Shown piece by piece: positions 1-7,758 of a stretch of DNA of 9,656 nucleotides. This stretch comes from Chloroflexota bacterium (GTDB lineage Bacteria > Chloroflexota > Anaerolineae > Ardenticatenales > Ardenticatenaceae), in the NCBI GenBank assembly GCA_003520455.1, contig DOUV01000068.1, positions 1 through 9,656 of the forward strand, written 5' to 3'. The notes below the pieces were generated by a model that made no database searches, was not told where the DNA came from, and was given only the letters and a program-made list of their open reading frames with translations. Numbering within the stretch: the first letter of the stretch is position 1; every line of letters starts with the position of its first letter. A program made the translations under genes and the position numbers.

Positions 1-1021
1 CAAAGAGGGCATCCTCCGTTCCGGCCAGGAGCAGGTCTCGCTGCTGCGGCTCGAGGGCCAGCGCGTTGATCCGGCGACTTCCCGTGCCGGCGCGCAGCGG
101 CAACCACTGTCCGCCCCCGTTCCGACTGATCCAGACGCTCAACTGATCCGTCCCGACGTAGACCGTGTTGCCGTCGCGCGGATCAGTCAGCAGACGCCGC
201 ACGGCGGCATCGGCGAGTTGAAACCCGGTTGGCTGCCAGGCAAGACCGCCGTTGTAGGTCACGTAGACGCCTGCGCTGGTGCCGAGGTAAACATGCGAGG
301 GAACCAGCGGATCCACCGCGATGGCTCGGGCCGTCAGATTGCCCAGCCCCGCATTGGCTCGCTCCCACGTGTTGCCGCCGTCTCCACTCCGAAAAAACTC
401 GCCCCCAACGCCGCCGAGGTAGAACGTGTTCGGAGCACTCGGTGCCACCGCCAGGCTCGCGACCTCGGTCTCACTCGGCCAATGAGGCAGGGTCCGCCAC
501 GTCCTCCCACCGTCGTTGCTCCGGATGATTGAATTCACCGTCGCTACATAGAGCTGGTGGTTTCCAACCATCACGAGCGCGCGGGCATGGCTCGGCAACC
601 CCTCTAATATGGGCTGCCAGGTTTGACCACTGTTGGACGTGGCGTAGACTGCTCCGCCAGTCTGGTTACGCAGCGCCACGAAGGCGCGCCGGCTATCGGA
701 GGGGTCAACCACAAGCCGGTGGGGCGAGACTCGCCCCAGAACGCCACGCGGCAGTCCCTCGGTGACCAGCGCCCAGGGACCATCGCCGACGCGCCGGGCG
801 ATGCCCTGGTTGCGGACCGCGACGTAAGTGATGGTTGCAGCACCGTCACCCGTCGGACCGAGCGCAATATCCTCGATTGCCCCCTCACTCAAACCGGTCC
901 GCTCCCAAGCCGGCTCCAGCGCCCGGCTGGCCATCACCGTCGGCAGGGCCAGAAACGGCAGTAGAAAGAGCAACGAAACCACCAAGAGTTGCCAGAGTCG
1001 ACCGCGCCGCTCGTCCCCCAT
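1..1021 (-). CDS. Exported Asp-box (BNR/YCF48-like) beta-propeller protein, 3' end outside the window
   Basis: The gene reads leftward from an ATG at 1021 and stays open for 340 codons to the left edge, so the C-terminus is missing. Residues 1-6 are charged (MGDERR). A hydrophobic stretch follows at about 9-30, acting as a signal peptide or membrane anchor. The rest contains five Asp-box-like motifs (S/T-x-N/D-x-G-x-T-W): 129-135 (SNSGQTW), 168-175 (SNDGGRTW), 212-219 (SGDGGNTW), 255-262 (TYNGGLAW) and 299-306 (SRNGGGQW). They recur every 40-44 residues, which is the blade period expected of sialidase/sortilin/YCF48-type propellers. Each is preceded by a strand such as VYLGT, FYLGG or VYVGT. 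The last two boxes are degenerate. No sialidase catalytic Arg/Glu/Tyr set is evident, so a binding or scaffold role is more likely than glycosidase activity. The start lies 4 nt after the stop of the TPR gene, implying translational coupling in one operon. The fold call is firm; the substrate is unknown. Confidence 0.88.
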   Translation of the reverse strand, partial: MGDERRGRLWQLLVVSLLFLLPFLALPTVMASRALEPAWERTGLSEGAIEDIALGPTGDGAATITYVAVRNQGIARRVGDGPWALVTEGLPRGVLGRVSPHRLVVDPSDSRRAFVALRNQTGGAVYATSNSGQTWQPILEGLPSHARALVMVGNHQLYVATVNSIIRSNDGGRTWRTLPHWPSETEVASLAVAPSAPNTFYLGGVGGEFFRSGDGGNTWERANAGLGNLTARAIAVDPLVPSHVYLGTSAGVYVTYNGGLAWQPTGFQLADAAVRRLLTDPRDGNTVYVGTDQLSVWISRNGGGQWLPLRAGTGSRRINALALEPQQRDLLLAGTEDALF

Positions 1022-1025
1022 CTCG

Positions 1026-2492
1026 TTACCGCCGTATCGGCGTCGGTTTCGGAGTCGGCTTGTCGTCATCGTCTCGGTCCGGTGGCGGAGGAGGCGTCTC
1101 CGTTGGTTCGGGCGTGGGGGTGACCGTCGGCGTCTTGGTCGGTGTTGGCGTCGCCGTCGCGGGCGGGCGAGTCGGCGTGATGGTCGGCGTACGCGTCGGC
1201 GTCGGCGTAAGCGTCGGCGTGCTGGTGGGCGTTGGTGTCGGCGTCGGGGTGGCAAGCTGCAGCATGGCGCGCGCGGCCCCTGCTTCCGCCTCGCTCTTAT
1301 CGCCTACAGGCAGACCCAGAGCCGCCTTATACTGTTGGAGTGCAGCCCTATAGTTGCCATTGTTGTACAGTTGGTCGCCATAGGCCAGGTAGGCACGGTA
1401 TACGAGGAGCAGCAGCTTCCCGTTTGCATAATTGCTCTGCTCCGTCAGGAGCGGGCGGGCAGTAGAGATCGTCAGGGCATAATCCGGCGGATCAGACTCG
1501 AAGGCTGTGTAAGCGTCCAGGTAGATCGAGGCCTTGCGCCGTTCCTCTTGCGCTCGAGGGTCGGTCGAATGAATAGCCAGAGCGCTGCCAAAGAGCCCAA
1601 CTGCCTCTTCAACAACCTCGCGCCGGTCATCGGGGCCATTGATGAGCGCTATTCCCTCGTTGAGGCGGGCGAGGAAAAGGTACTCGCGGAGTAACGGGAA
1701 CTGGTAGTTGGCATCGAGCTTACGGACCTGGTCGAAGCGCTGGAGAGCATTTGCCCAGTCATCCTGATCGTAAAAGCTCAGACCCTCCTGGTAGAGTCTG
1801 GCGAGCTCTTGCTGCTGCCGGACCTTGTCCAGATTTGCCTTCGCATCAGGGTAATTCGGATCGATTTTGAGAATTTGCTCCAGCTTGGCTTCGGCGGCAT
1901 CCCATTCCTCGGCTTTTATTGCGGCATCGGCCTCAGCCGAGAGTGTAAACAGTGTCTGCGCGTTCTGAGCACGCTGCAGGCAGTCGATGGCACGCCGATC
2001 ATTTGGCGCCAGGTCGAGCATGTGGCCGCAGATTTCTATCGCCGCGGTGAAGTTACCCACCACTAGTTGAGCGTCGGCATTGTTCTTGAGGGTCGTAAGC
2101 TGACTCTCAAGCTGGGAATCCTTACGAATAACCGGCCCCCCGAGGACCGCCGCCGCCACCAGGAAAACAGCACTCAACCCAATCCAGAGCCATCTGCGCC
2201 GGACCGGGCCAGGCGCGGGTAACGGCGTCTCCGGGTTCAGCACCTCACCGTTCGACTCGTCCTCGTCAGCCGGCCCGGTCCCGTTCTCCGGGCTGATCCC
2301 CTCGAGTTGCATGAAGATCTCGAGCTCGGAGAGCAGTGCATCGATCCCGCGGCGATCGGGATCGAGCTCCTTGATGCGGCGGAACGCGCGAACCGCTTCG
2401 CGCCATTCACGTCGCCGGTAGTGGCGCATCCCGTCTTCGTACAACTGGTCGGTATTCATTTCGGTTGGAAGCGCCTCAAGGTGACTACTCAT
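1026..2492 (-). CDS. Single-pass membrane TPR protein with Thr-Pro-rich C-terminal tail
   Basis: The protein has 488 residues from the ATG at 2492; a GTG lies directly before it at 2495. I chose the ATG because the purine run AAAGAGAG (2497-2504) sits about 4 nt upstream. Residues 16-46 form a TPR-like helix pair (YEDGMRHYRRREWREAVRAF). An acidic/Pro linker (about 66-97) and the basic cluster RRR (98-100) lead into one membrane helix at about 101-121. Further TPR-like units follow at about 137-265 (VGNFTAAIE..LAPND; EEWDAAEAKLEQILKIDPNYPDA; QDDWANALQRFDQV) and about 365-412. The positive-inside rule places the N-terminus in the cytoplasm and the large TPR part outside. Residues 415-488 are a Thr-Pro tail with an acidic DRDDDD patch, ending PIRR. 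Such tails are common in Chloroflexota surface proteins and could span the envelope or be glycosylated. A scaffold role for the neighbouring surface proteins is inference. Confidence 0.9.
   Translation of the reverse strand: MSSHLEALPTEMNTDQLYEDGMRHYRRREWREAVRAFRRIKELDPDRRGIDALLSELEIFMQLEGISPENGTGPADEDESNGEVLNPETPLPAPGPVRRRWLWIGLSAVFLVAAAVLGGPVIRKDSQLESQLTTLKNNADAQLVVGNFTAAIEICGHMLDLAPNDRRAIDCLQRAQNAQTLFTLSAEADAAIKAEEWDAAEAKLEQILKIDPNYPDAKANLDKVRQQQELARLYQEGLSFYDQDDWANALQRFDQVRKLDANYQFPLLREYLFLARLNEGIALINGPDDRREVVEEAVGLFGSALAIHSTDPRAQEERRKASIYLDAYTAFESDPPDYALTISTARPLLTEQSNYANGKLLLLVYRAYLAYGDQLYNNGNYRAALQQYKAALGLPVGDKSEAEAGAARAMLQLATPTPTPTPTSTPTLTPTPTRTPTITPTRPPATATPTPTKTPTVTPTPEPTETPPPPPDRDDDDKPTPKPTPIRR
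1104..1250 (-). repeat. Low-complexity Thr-Pro codon repeat
   Basis: This is the DNA behind the Thr-Pro tail of the TPR protein (residues about 415-462). Short units of the type ACSCCSACS alternate, and on the plus strand they read as repeated gtcggcgt. The long plus-strand frames over this stretch (rich in Gly-Val or Arg) are by-products of the repeat. Such tracts expand and contract by slippage, so tail length may vary between strains. Confidence 0.85.
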
Positions 2493-2555
2493 CACGCTCT
2501 CTTTGCTGGCAACGTGGGCTCAAAACGCCTTGCCGCGGACTCTCGTTTATTCAAT

Positions 2556-5500
2556 CTACCGCCGCAGCGGTGGCCGGCCCGGTGTCGGAGGGCTGGGTTC
2601 GACGGTGGGCGCCACCGGTGGTGGCGGAGCCATCTGGCGTTGCTGCTCGCCTCCCGCGCAGAGCTCCGCGCTGCTGCACAACATCAGTGGCAGAAAGACC
2701 CGCGGCTTGAGACAGAACCGGCATGGCAGAGCGGATGGTTTGACGGTTACGTTGTCAACGTAGGTATAAGTGTTGAGATTTCCATCAACTCGGCTGGTCG
2801 TGGTGAACCGGATCACGATCGTGCTTCCCATGTAAGGCTTCAGATCGATCGGTGGGGCAGGCCGCTTCCACCCGAGATTCTGCGGCGACGGAATTTTATT
2901 TTCTGCGGCAGGATCGCAAATCACATCAGGATACGGGTTACCATCGTGGATCAACCGCTTCGATTCACCGCTCGGACCCACCACTACAGCATCAAACGAA
3001 TCAACCTCAATTTGGCCATCGTCGCCTTTCGTGCTGATGGAGTCGCAGGTCCAGATATCGTAATCAAGGACGAGTTCCAGGCGAATCGACGGGTCCGGCA
3101 ACTCCTCCGCTGAAGGGACCCGGATCATCTGCTGAATCGGAGCATCTCCCTTTGGGATTACCCCCTCAAGTTGAGGAAAGCTTGGATCCCCAAGCAGCGC
3201 CATCTGGCTCTTCGCACCGGTGGGTCCGTTGAACGTGACGGCAGAAACCTTTTGCCCGGCCACCATCCCCTCAGTGCTCCACCCCTTGAGCGTCCCCGTC
3301 TCGAAGTCACCGTTCTCGATGGGCTCCACGTAGGCGTAAGGAGCGTTGCTCTTATCTGTCGTCACGGGCGAGATCCAGCCGGCGCCATCGTGGGCGCGGG
3401 CGCGGAAGTAGTAGACGTGCCCGCGCTCGCCCTTGAATTCCGCCTGCGTGGCCGCCGTGCCACTCAGCCAAGGCTTCCAGGAACCGGTGCCATCCAGAAC
3501 CTCGACGTCATAGCTGACCACATTACTGCCTGGCTCGCCATCGACGCCGTGCCAGTATACCCAGAAGCTCGGTTTCGGTTGGTATTCCGCGAGAGGTAAG
3601 ATATACGCCGTTGGTGGCGTGAGGTCAACTTTGACCCGGCGGCTCTTTTCGCTCTCCTTGTTCCCCGCAACGTCGGTCGAGGAGTAGAAGATATCGTGGG
3701 TGCCCTGGGTTCTGAGCTCGAAGGCGGTCCCACTCTGCCAGGGACCGGTATCAACGCGATAGGAGGTAGCCTCCACGCCACTGGCCGCGTCGGTCGCTGC
3801 CAGCGTGATCGAGACGGGCCTGGTGTACCAGTCATTATTGCCATCCGGCGCGGGGGCTGACAGCTCGGTCTGCGGGGGAGCGGGGTCCCACCAGATTGCG
3901 CTTTCCAGCACGGCGGCGTTGCGGTAATCAACGTTGCCGGCCTGGTCTTCGAGCCAAACGTACAGGTCTGATTTCCCGCCCGGGAGGTCCTTAAGACAAT
4001 CAATTCGGCCGTCCGGAGCCGGCACGACGTGGAGGAAGTCCTCATTGGAGGTCGGGGGGTCGCCCACCTTGTAGTAGGCCCTGGCGATCCCGCTCGCGCC
4101 CGTCGGTGAGGTCCACGTCACAGTGTAGCAACCATCACGTTGCCATCCCCCGGCCGGACTTACCTTGAGATTGGTCGGCGCCGGCGGCGCGGTCAAATCC
4201 ACCTTGACCGAGATATGTTTGTGCGCCTCTTCGTTGCCGGCATTATCAATCGAGTAGTACCAAATCGTCAGCCGGCCGTCTACCGCGACAACCGCGACAT
4301 TGCCCGTCTGCCAGGGGCCGACGGTGTTCCCAATAATCTGGTAGCGGGTCTCTTTGACGCCGCTTAAACCGACCTGGTCGGCCGCCGTGAAGGTGATCGT
4401 CACCGGCTCAGTGTACCAGGTGGCGCTGTTCACCTCGGAAGGTGTTGTCGATGGGGGGGTTTGATCCAACCAGAAAGCTCGCGGCACCGGACGGTACGTC
4501 TGGTAGTTGCTATTCCCCGCCCGATCATAGAGCCAGAGGTAGATGTCGTGCTTGCCCTCCGAGCCGACGTGCACGTTCCGAACGGCCAGCGGGTCCGTCC
4601 CGATACCGCTGTAGTCGCTGTTCGATCGAGGCGCGCTGTCGAGTTTATAGTAGGCCCCGGCGACCCCGCTGGTATCGTCGGGGACGGCACTCCACGTGAC
4701 GGTGAACGCATTGGTCCGTTGCCAGACGTCCTCAGGCACGGGGTGCGGCGCATACGGAATGACTCCCGGCGCCTTGGTGTCAATCCGGATTGTGCTGGTG
4801 AAGACACGATCGGCGCCATTCCCGGCCCAATCGGCCGCGTAGTAGTAGAGCTGGTGCACGCCCTCCCCGCTGACCTGAAACTGGTTTCCGGTCAGGAACG
4901 ACCCACTCGAGCCTTCGCGGTAGTACGTCTGGGCCACACCCGAGATGGTATCCGTCGCCGTGAGCGTCGCCCGAACCGGTGACGCGTTGTACCACCCGTT
5001 CTGCCCCATCTGGCCGCTGGCGGCGAGGGTTACCTGGGGCGGCTCGCTGTCGATCTTGATGGTCTGGCTCTGCTCGCTGCTCCGGTTGCCCGCAGTGTCT
5101 GTCGCCCGGTAGAGGACCGTGTGCTCGCCCGCCGAACTGACCTGGAAGGTGGTGCCGATCGCCCAGCCCGCGCCGTCGACACTGTACTCGGCCTGCCCGG
5201 GCCCGGAGTTGTTATCGGTCAGAACCAACTGCACCTGGACCGGCGAGCGGTACCAGCCCGCACTCCCGGTGGTGCCGCTCAACAGCAACGAGACCGAGGG
5301 TGGGAGGGTGTCGTACTTGAAGATGACGCTGGCGCGGTTGCCGTGATTGACGTTGCCGGCCTTGTCTTTCAGCCAGACGTAGAGGGTATGCTCTCCCTGC
5401 GCGAGACCCGAGAAACTCAGGTTGTTCAATGCCTCAATATTGTCGCCCGCAACGTAGGTTCCCCCGTCGGGCGCGGTCGGCGGCGAATCGAGCCTGTAGT

Positions 5501-7367
5501 AGACACCCGCGATCCCGCTGTAGTCATCGGGGTTGGTCCAGGTGAAGGAGAACTTATTTGTGCTGGTCCAACTGCCCGGCGAGACCGCGAGATTGGTCGG
5601 CGCGCCGGGCGCCTGGATGTCGATGGGGAACGGGCCGGCATGCGCGGTCGGGCCCAGATTGCCCGCCCGGTCTTGGGCCCGCAGATGGAACCAGTAGCTC
5701 TGGTTCCCCGTGAGGGCGGCCCCGGCGATCGAAAGATTCGTCGTGAATGTTCCGGTGAGCGGCGTGGTGGTACTGCTCGTATCCCAGGTGTAGATATAGC
5801 CGCTCACACCCGACCCACTCCCGTCACTCGCGGCCGTCCAACTCATGGCGATCGTCGGGTCTGATGAGGGCTGGTCCACCGTATGGTCGCTGCTGGTGAG
5901 ACCGGTCGGGGCCGCGGGCGCAGTCGTGTCGATCTTGTACGGCCCCTGGTGGACCGCCGGCCCCCAATTCCCGAGGTTATCCACAGCCCGAATGTGAAAG
6001 TAATGGCTGTTGCCATCCGTACGCGGCATGCTGGTCGTCGTCAAGCCGGTCACATTGACCGTCTGGCCGGGCTCGGTGGCGGCACTGGTGTCGAAGAGCA
6101 CACTGTAGCCGGCAATGCCGCTGCCGCTGTTGTCGCTCCCGCTCCAGTTCAGCGTGATAGTATTGTCGCTCGACCACTGATTGACGGTGTGGTCGCTGCT
6201 CGTGACATTGCTGACCGTGGGCGCAGCGGTATCCAGAAACAGAGTCGTGCTGGCGCGGTTGCCGGGCTCAGCGTTCCCGGCCTCATCCTTCAGCCAGACG
6301 TAGGCCTGGTGGCTGCCATCACCGCTTACGCTGATAGGACCAATCGTGGTTCGCCCGGAGCCCGCCACATAGGTGCCATCGCCGTAGCTGCTGGGCGGGT
6401 TATCGAGCTTGTAGTAGGCCCCCGCGATCCCGCTGGTATCCGGCGGGTTCATCCAGGAGAGGTTGAAACTATTGGTGGCCGTCCAGCTACCGGGTGAGGC
6501 CGCGAGGCCGGTTGGTGCGCCGGGCGACGTCGCGTCCAACCGCAGGGTCGCGCTGGCCCGGTTGGCATAGGTAGCGTTTCCGGCCCCATCTTTCAACCAG
6601 ATGTAGATTGGATGGCTCCCCTCCCCGTTTACAGTGATGCCGGTCAATCCGGTACCCGGCCCCAAGAAGTCATAATCGGTCTCGCTATTGGGTGGACTAT
6701 CGAGCTTGTAGTAGGCTCCGGCGATGCTGCTGGTATCCGGCGGGTTCGTCCAGGAGACATTGAAACTGTTCGTGGTCGTCCAGGCGTCTGGTGTGACCGT
6801 GAGTGCGGCCGGTGCGGCGGGGTCGGTGAGATCGACCTTGATGGGGTAGGCCGCGCTCGTTTCAACGGCCGGCGAAGCGCCCCTGTCCTGAATAGTAAAT
6901 TGAACCTGGCTGAGCGCTGTGCCCTCCACCAACCCCGGGATCGACGAGACCTGCACGACCGCCGTAGTCGTCACGCCGAGAGTCGGGAAGAAAGCATTAT
7001 CCGCAGGATTCCATACTCCCCAGGTACCACCACCATCGCTGGAGAAGCGCCACTGAGCTGTCGTCTCGTTCAGTCCATCAGGGTCATACACCCGCACGCT
7101 GGCCGGCGTCGAAGTCGTCACAACCCAGGTCGAGGGCGCGAAGTCTGACCAGACCGCATTGCCGGTCCCTGCTGGCGACACGGTAGAGGTCGTCGTCGCC
7201 GCAGCCGGAGACGTCGGCACCGTTTCCACCAGGCCCGCGCCGTGAATGCCAGGCCAGGCGGCCGGCGCGGCGGAGGAACTGCCGGCGAAAAGCAGCCGGA
7301 GCGCGAAGAGAACGAGCAGGACAAGCGGCCAGGCCTGCCGGAACAGACGGGTCAACGCACCTCTCAT
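2556..7367 (-). CDS. Giant secreted multi-module Ig/FnIII-like surface protein
   Basis: The protein has 1,603 residues from the ATG at 7367, stop TAG at 2556-2558. An in-frame ATG at 7406 would add 13 residues. I prefer 7367 because AAAGG (7379-7383) lies 11 nt upstream and a signal peptide begins there: MRGALTRLFR, a hydrophobic core at 13-29, and probable cleavage near SAAPAA (32-37). Modules by approximate residue: N-terminal Ig-like domain 65-183; type A (SWTxTNSF..SGIAGAYYKLD..VWLKDxAGN) at 184-282, 283-383, 588-690, 868-972 and 1063-1165; type C (TSSDHTV..SGSG..FHIRAxDxxGN) at 384-484 and 485-587; type B (WYxxPV..SGV..YxxDxAGN, OmpL47-like) at 691-777, 778-867, 973-1062 and 1166-1252; FnIII-like 1253-1350; a jelly-roll-like domain opening NGDFETGTLKGW at 1351-1545; Cys- and Pro-rich tail 1546-1603. 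No catalytic motif is seen. It is probably an adhesin, surface-layer or polymer-binding protein. It is the first gene of the operon, about 63 nt before the TPR gene. Confidence 0.9.
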   Translation of the reverse strand: MRGALTRLFRQAWPLVLLVLFALRLLFAGSSSAAPAAWPGIHGAGLVETVPTSPAAATTTSTVSPAGTGNAVWSDFAPSTWVVTTSTPASVRVYDPDGLNETTAQWRFSSDGGGTWGVWNPADNAFFPTLGVTTTAVVQVSSIPGLVEGTALSQVQFTIQDRGASPAVETSAAYPIKVDLTDPAAPAALTVTPDAWTTTNSFNVSWTNPPDTSSIAGAYYKLDSPPNSETDYDFLGPGTGLTGITVNGEGSHPIYIWLKDGAGNATYANRASATLRLDATSPGAPTGLAASPGSWTATNSFNLSWMNPPDTSGIAGAYYKLDNPPSSYGDGTYVAGSGRTTIGPISVSGDGSHQAYVWLKDEAGNAEPGNRASTTLFLDTAAPTVSNVTSSDHTVNQWSSDNTITLNWSGSDNSGSGIAGYSVLFDTSAATEPGQTVNVTGLTTTSMPRTDGNSHYFHIRAVDNLGNWGPAVHQGPYKIDTTAPAAPTGLTSSDHTVDQPSSDPTIAMSWTAASDGSGSGVSGYIYTWDTSSTTTPLTGTFTTNLSIAGAALTGNQSYWFHLRAQDRAGNLGPTAHAGPFPIDIQAPGAPTNLAVSPGSWTSTNKFSFTWTNPDDYSGIAGVYYRLDSPPTAPDGGTYVAGDNIEALNNLSFSGLAQGEHTLYVWLKDKAGNVNHGNRASVIFKYDTLPPSVSLLLSGTTGSAGWYRSPVQVQLVLTDNNSGPGQAEYSVDGAGWAIGTTFQVSSAGEHTVLYRATDTAGNRSSEQSQTIKIDSEPPQVTLAASGQMGQNGWYNASPVRATLTATDTISGVAQTYYREGSSGSFLTGNQFQVSGEGVHQLYYYAADWAGNGADRVFTSTIRIDTKAPGVIPYAPHPVPEDVWQRTNAFTVTWSAVPDDTSGVAGAYYKLDSAPRSNSDYSGIGTDPLAVRNVHVGSEGKHDIYLWLYDRAGNSNYQTYRPVPRAFWLDQTPPSTTPSEVNSATWYTEPVTITFTAADQVGLSGVKETRYQIIGNTVGPWQTGNVAVVAVDGRLTIWYYSIDNAGNEEAHKHISVKVDLTAPPAPTNLKVSPAGGWQRDGCYTVTWTSPTGASGIARAYYKVGDPPTSNEDFLHVVPAPDGRIDCLKDLPGGKSDLYVWLEDQAGNVDYRNAAVLESAIWWDPAPPQTELSAPAPDGNNDWYTRPVSITLAATDAASGVEATSYRVDTGPWQSGTAFELRTQGTHDIFYSSTDVAGNKESEKSRRVKVDLTPPTAYILPLAEYQPKPSFWVYWHGVDGEPGSNVVSYDVEVLDGTGSWKPWLSGTAATQAEFKGERGHVYYFRARAHDGAGWISPVTTDKSNAPYAYVEPIENGDFETGTLKGWSTEGMVAGQKVSAVTFNGPTGAKSQMALLGDPSFPQLEGVIPKGDAPIQQMIRVPSAEELPDPSIRLELVLDYDIWTCDSISTKGDDGQIEVDSFDAVVVGPSGESKRLIHDGNPYPDVICDPAAENKIPSPQNLGWKRPAPPIDLKPYMGSTIVIRFTTTSRVDGNLNTYTYVDNVTVKPSALPCRFCLKPRVFLPLMLCSSAELCAGGEQQRQMAPPPPVAPTVEPSPPTPGRPPLRR
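5926..6818 (-). repeat. Tandem protein modules A1-A2-C1 with recent duplication of A
   Basis: Within the giant gene, the first two A modules are adjacent and nearly identical at DNA level over part of their length. The plus-strand stretches beginning atcgagcttgtagtaggc at 6402 and 6699 align for about 85 bases with roughly a dozen differences. They lie 297 bp apart, exactly 99 codons. The following C module and its neighbour C2 share tggtcgctgct at 5884 and 6190 (306 bp apart). This indicates in-frame module duplication by unequal recombination or slippage. Confidence 0.8.
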
Positions 7368-7378
7368 GACGGTGTGTG

Positions 7379-7383
7379 CCTTT
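7379..7383 (-). promoter_or_regulatory. Shine-Dalgarno site deciding the start of the giant gene
   Basis: Read on the minus strand, AAAGG lies 11 nt before the ATG at 7367. The spacing is a little long, but no comparable site precedes the upstream ATG at 7406. It therefore supports the shorter start that coincides with the signal peptide. Confidence 0.5.
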
Positions 7384-7535
7384 CCAGCGCGAACACGATG
7401 TAGCATGAAAGCTGTTGGGCAGAAGCGCAGCAGAGCGCTTCAGACGTGAACAGATGCGCTCTCATCCGGCTGCGCAGAGACCTCGTCGCCGGCGAGGCCC
7501 GTGGGCGCGGGATCAAGAGGTCTACTCCAGGAATG

Positions 7536-7586
7536 GTGACGGGTGCTAAGTCTGATGGTGGCTCACCAGGCCAGACCGCCCGTCAC
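7536..7586. repeat. Extended three-part hairpin (inverted repeat)
   Basis: Three nested arms pair around a GCT loop. The outer arm is GTGACGGG (7536-7543) with CCCGTCAC (7579-7586). The middle arm is GTCTG (7550-7554) with CAGAC (7572-7576). The inner arm is TGGTG (7556-7560) with CACCA (7564-7568). That gives 18 Watson-Crick pairs separated by two asymmetric internal loops (6/2 and 1/3 nt). There is no T-run on either side, so it is not a classical intrinsic terminator. It could be a structured RNA element, a leader element of the downstream operon or a small repeat of unknown type. Confidence 0.6.
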
Positions 7587-7672
7587 ACCGGCATGAACGG
7601 CTGTATGACGCCAACGAGACTGTGAAGCGGGCCAGCGTCCGAAGTCTTTCGAGGGCCATCTGCGGGCCGGCC

Positions 7673-7717
7673 CCGCCGCTGAGAAGCGCCGCGGTGTGGC
7701 CTTCAGCCCTGCGGCGG
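7673..7717 (-). terminator. Possible structural terminator after the response regulator
   Basis: CCGCCGCTGA (7673-7682) pairs in two blocks with TCAGC (7703-7707) and GGCGG (7713-7717), separated by a 5-nt bulge. On the minus strand this hairpin begins about 40 nt after the regulator's stop, a usual place for a 3' structure. It has no poly-U tract, so at best it is a factor-dependent or RNA-stabilising element. Confidence 0.25.
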
Positions 7718-7758
7718 CAGACTTTGGACGTCTGGCAGACCGGCATCTCGTTGGAAGA

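Larger units (their letters stand above)
7407..7758. other. Gene-free spacer with two long imperfect hairpins
   Basis: This spacer lies between the response regulator stop and the giant gene's start. The short frames here have poor codon character, no ribosome binding sites and Arg/Ser/Ala-biased translations, so I call none. It contains the two hairpins listed separately (7536-7586 and 7673-7717) and a compact GC hairpin at 7481-7497 (CCTCGTC/GGCGAGG with one G-T pair). The promoter of the three-gene operon should lie here or the operon may be read through from the regulator; no convincing -35/-10 pair was found. Confidence 0.6.

Noticed and set aside
835..1353. Plus-strand frame encoding Gly-Val repeats
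   Set aside because: It is the antisense of the Thr-Pro codon repeat and of the propeller gene's start, hence a shadow frame.
2307..3113. Plus-strand frame of 268 codons, and similar long plus-strand frames through 3171-7148
   Set aside because: They lie antisense to the giant modular gene and the TPR gene, whose translations show clear repeated domains. The plus-strand products do not.
7397..7402. Possible extended -10 (TGC-TACATC, minus strand) for the giant gene
   Set aside because: It matches only four of six bases of the -10 box and has no acceptable -35 box at 16-18 nt. Noted only because it would fit the start at 7367.
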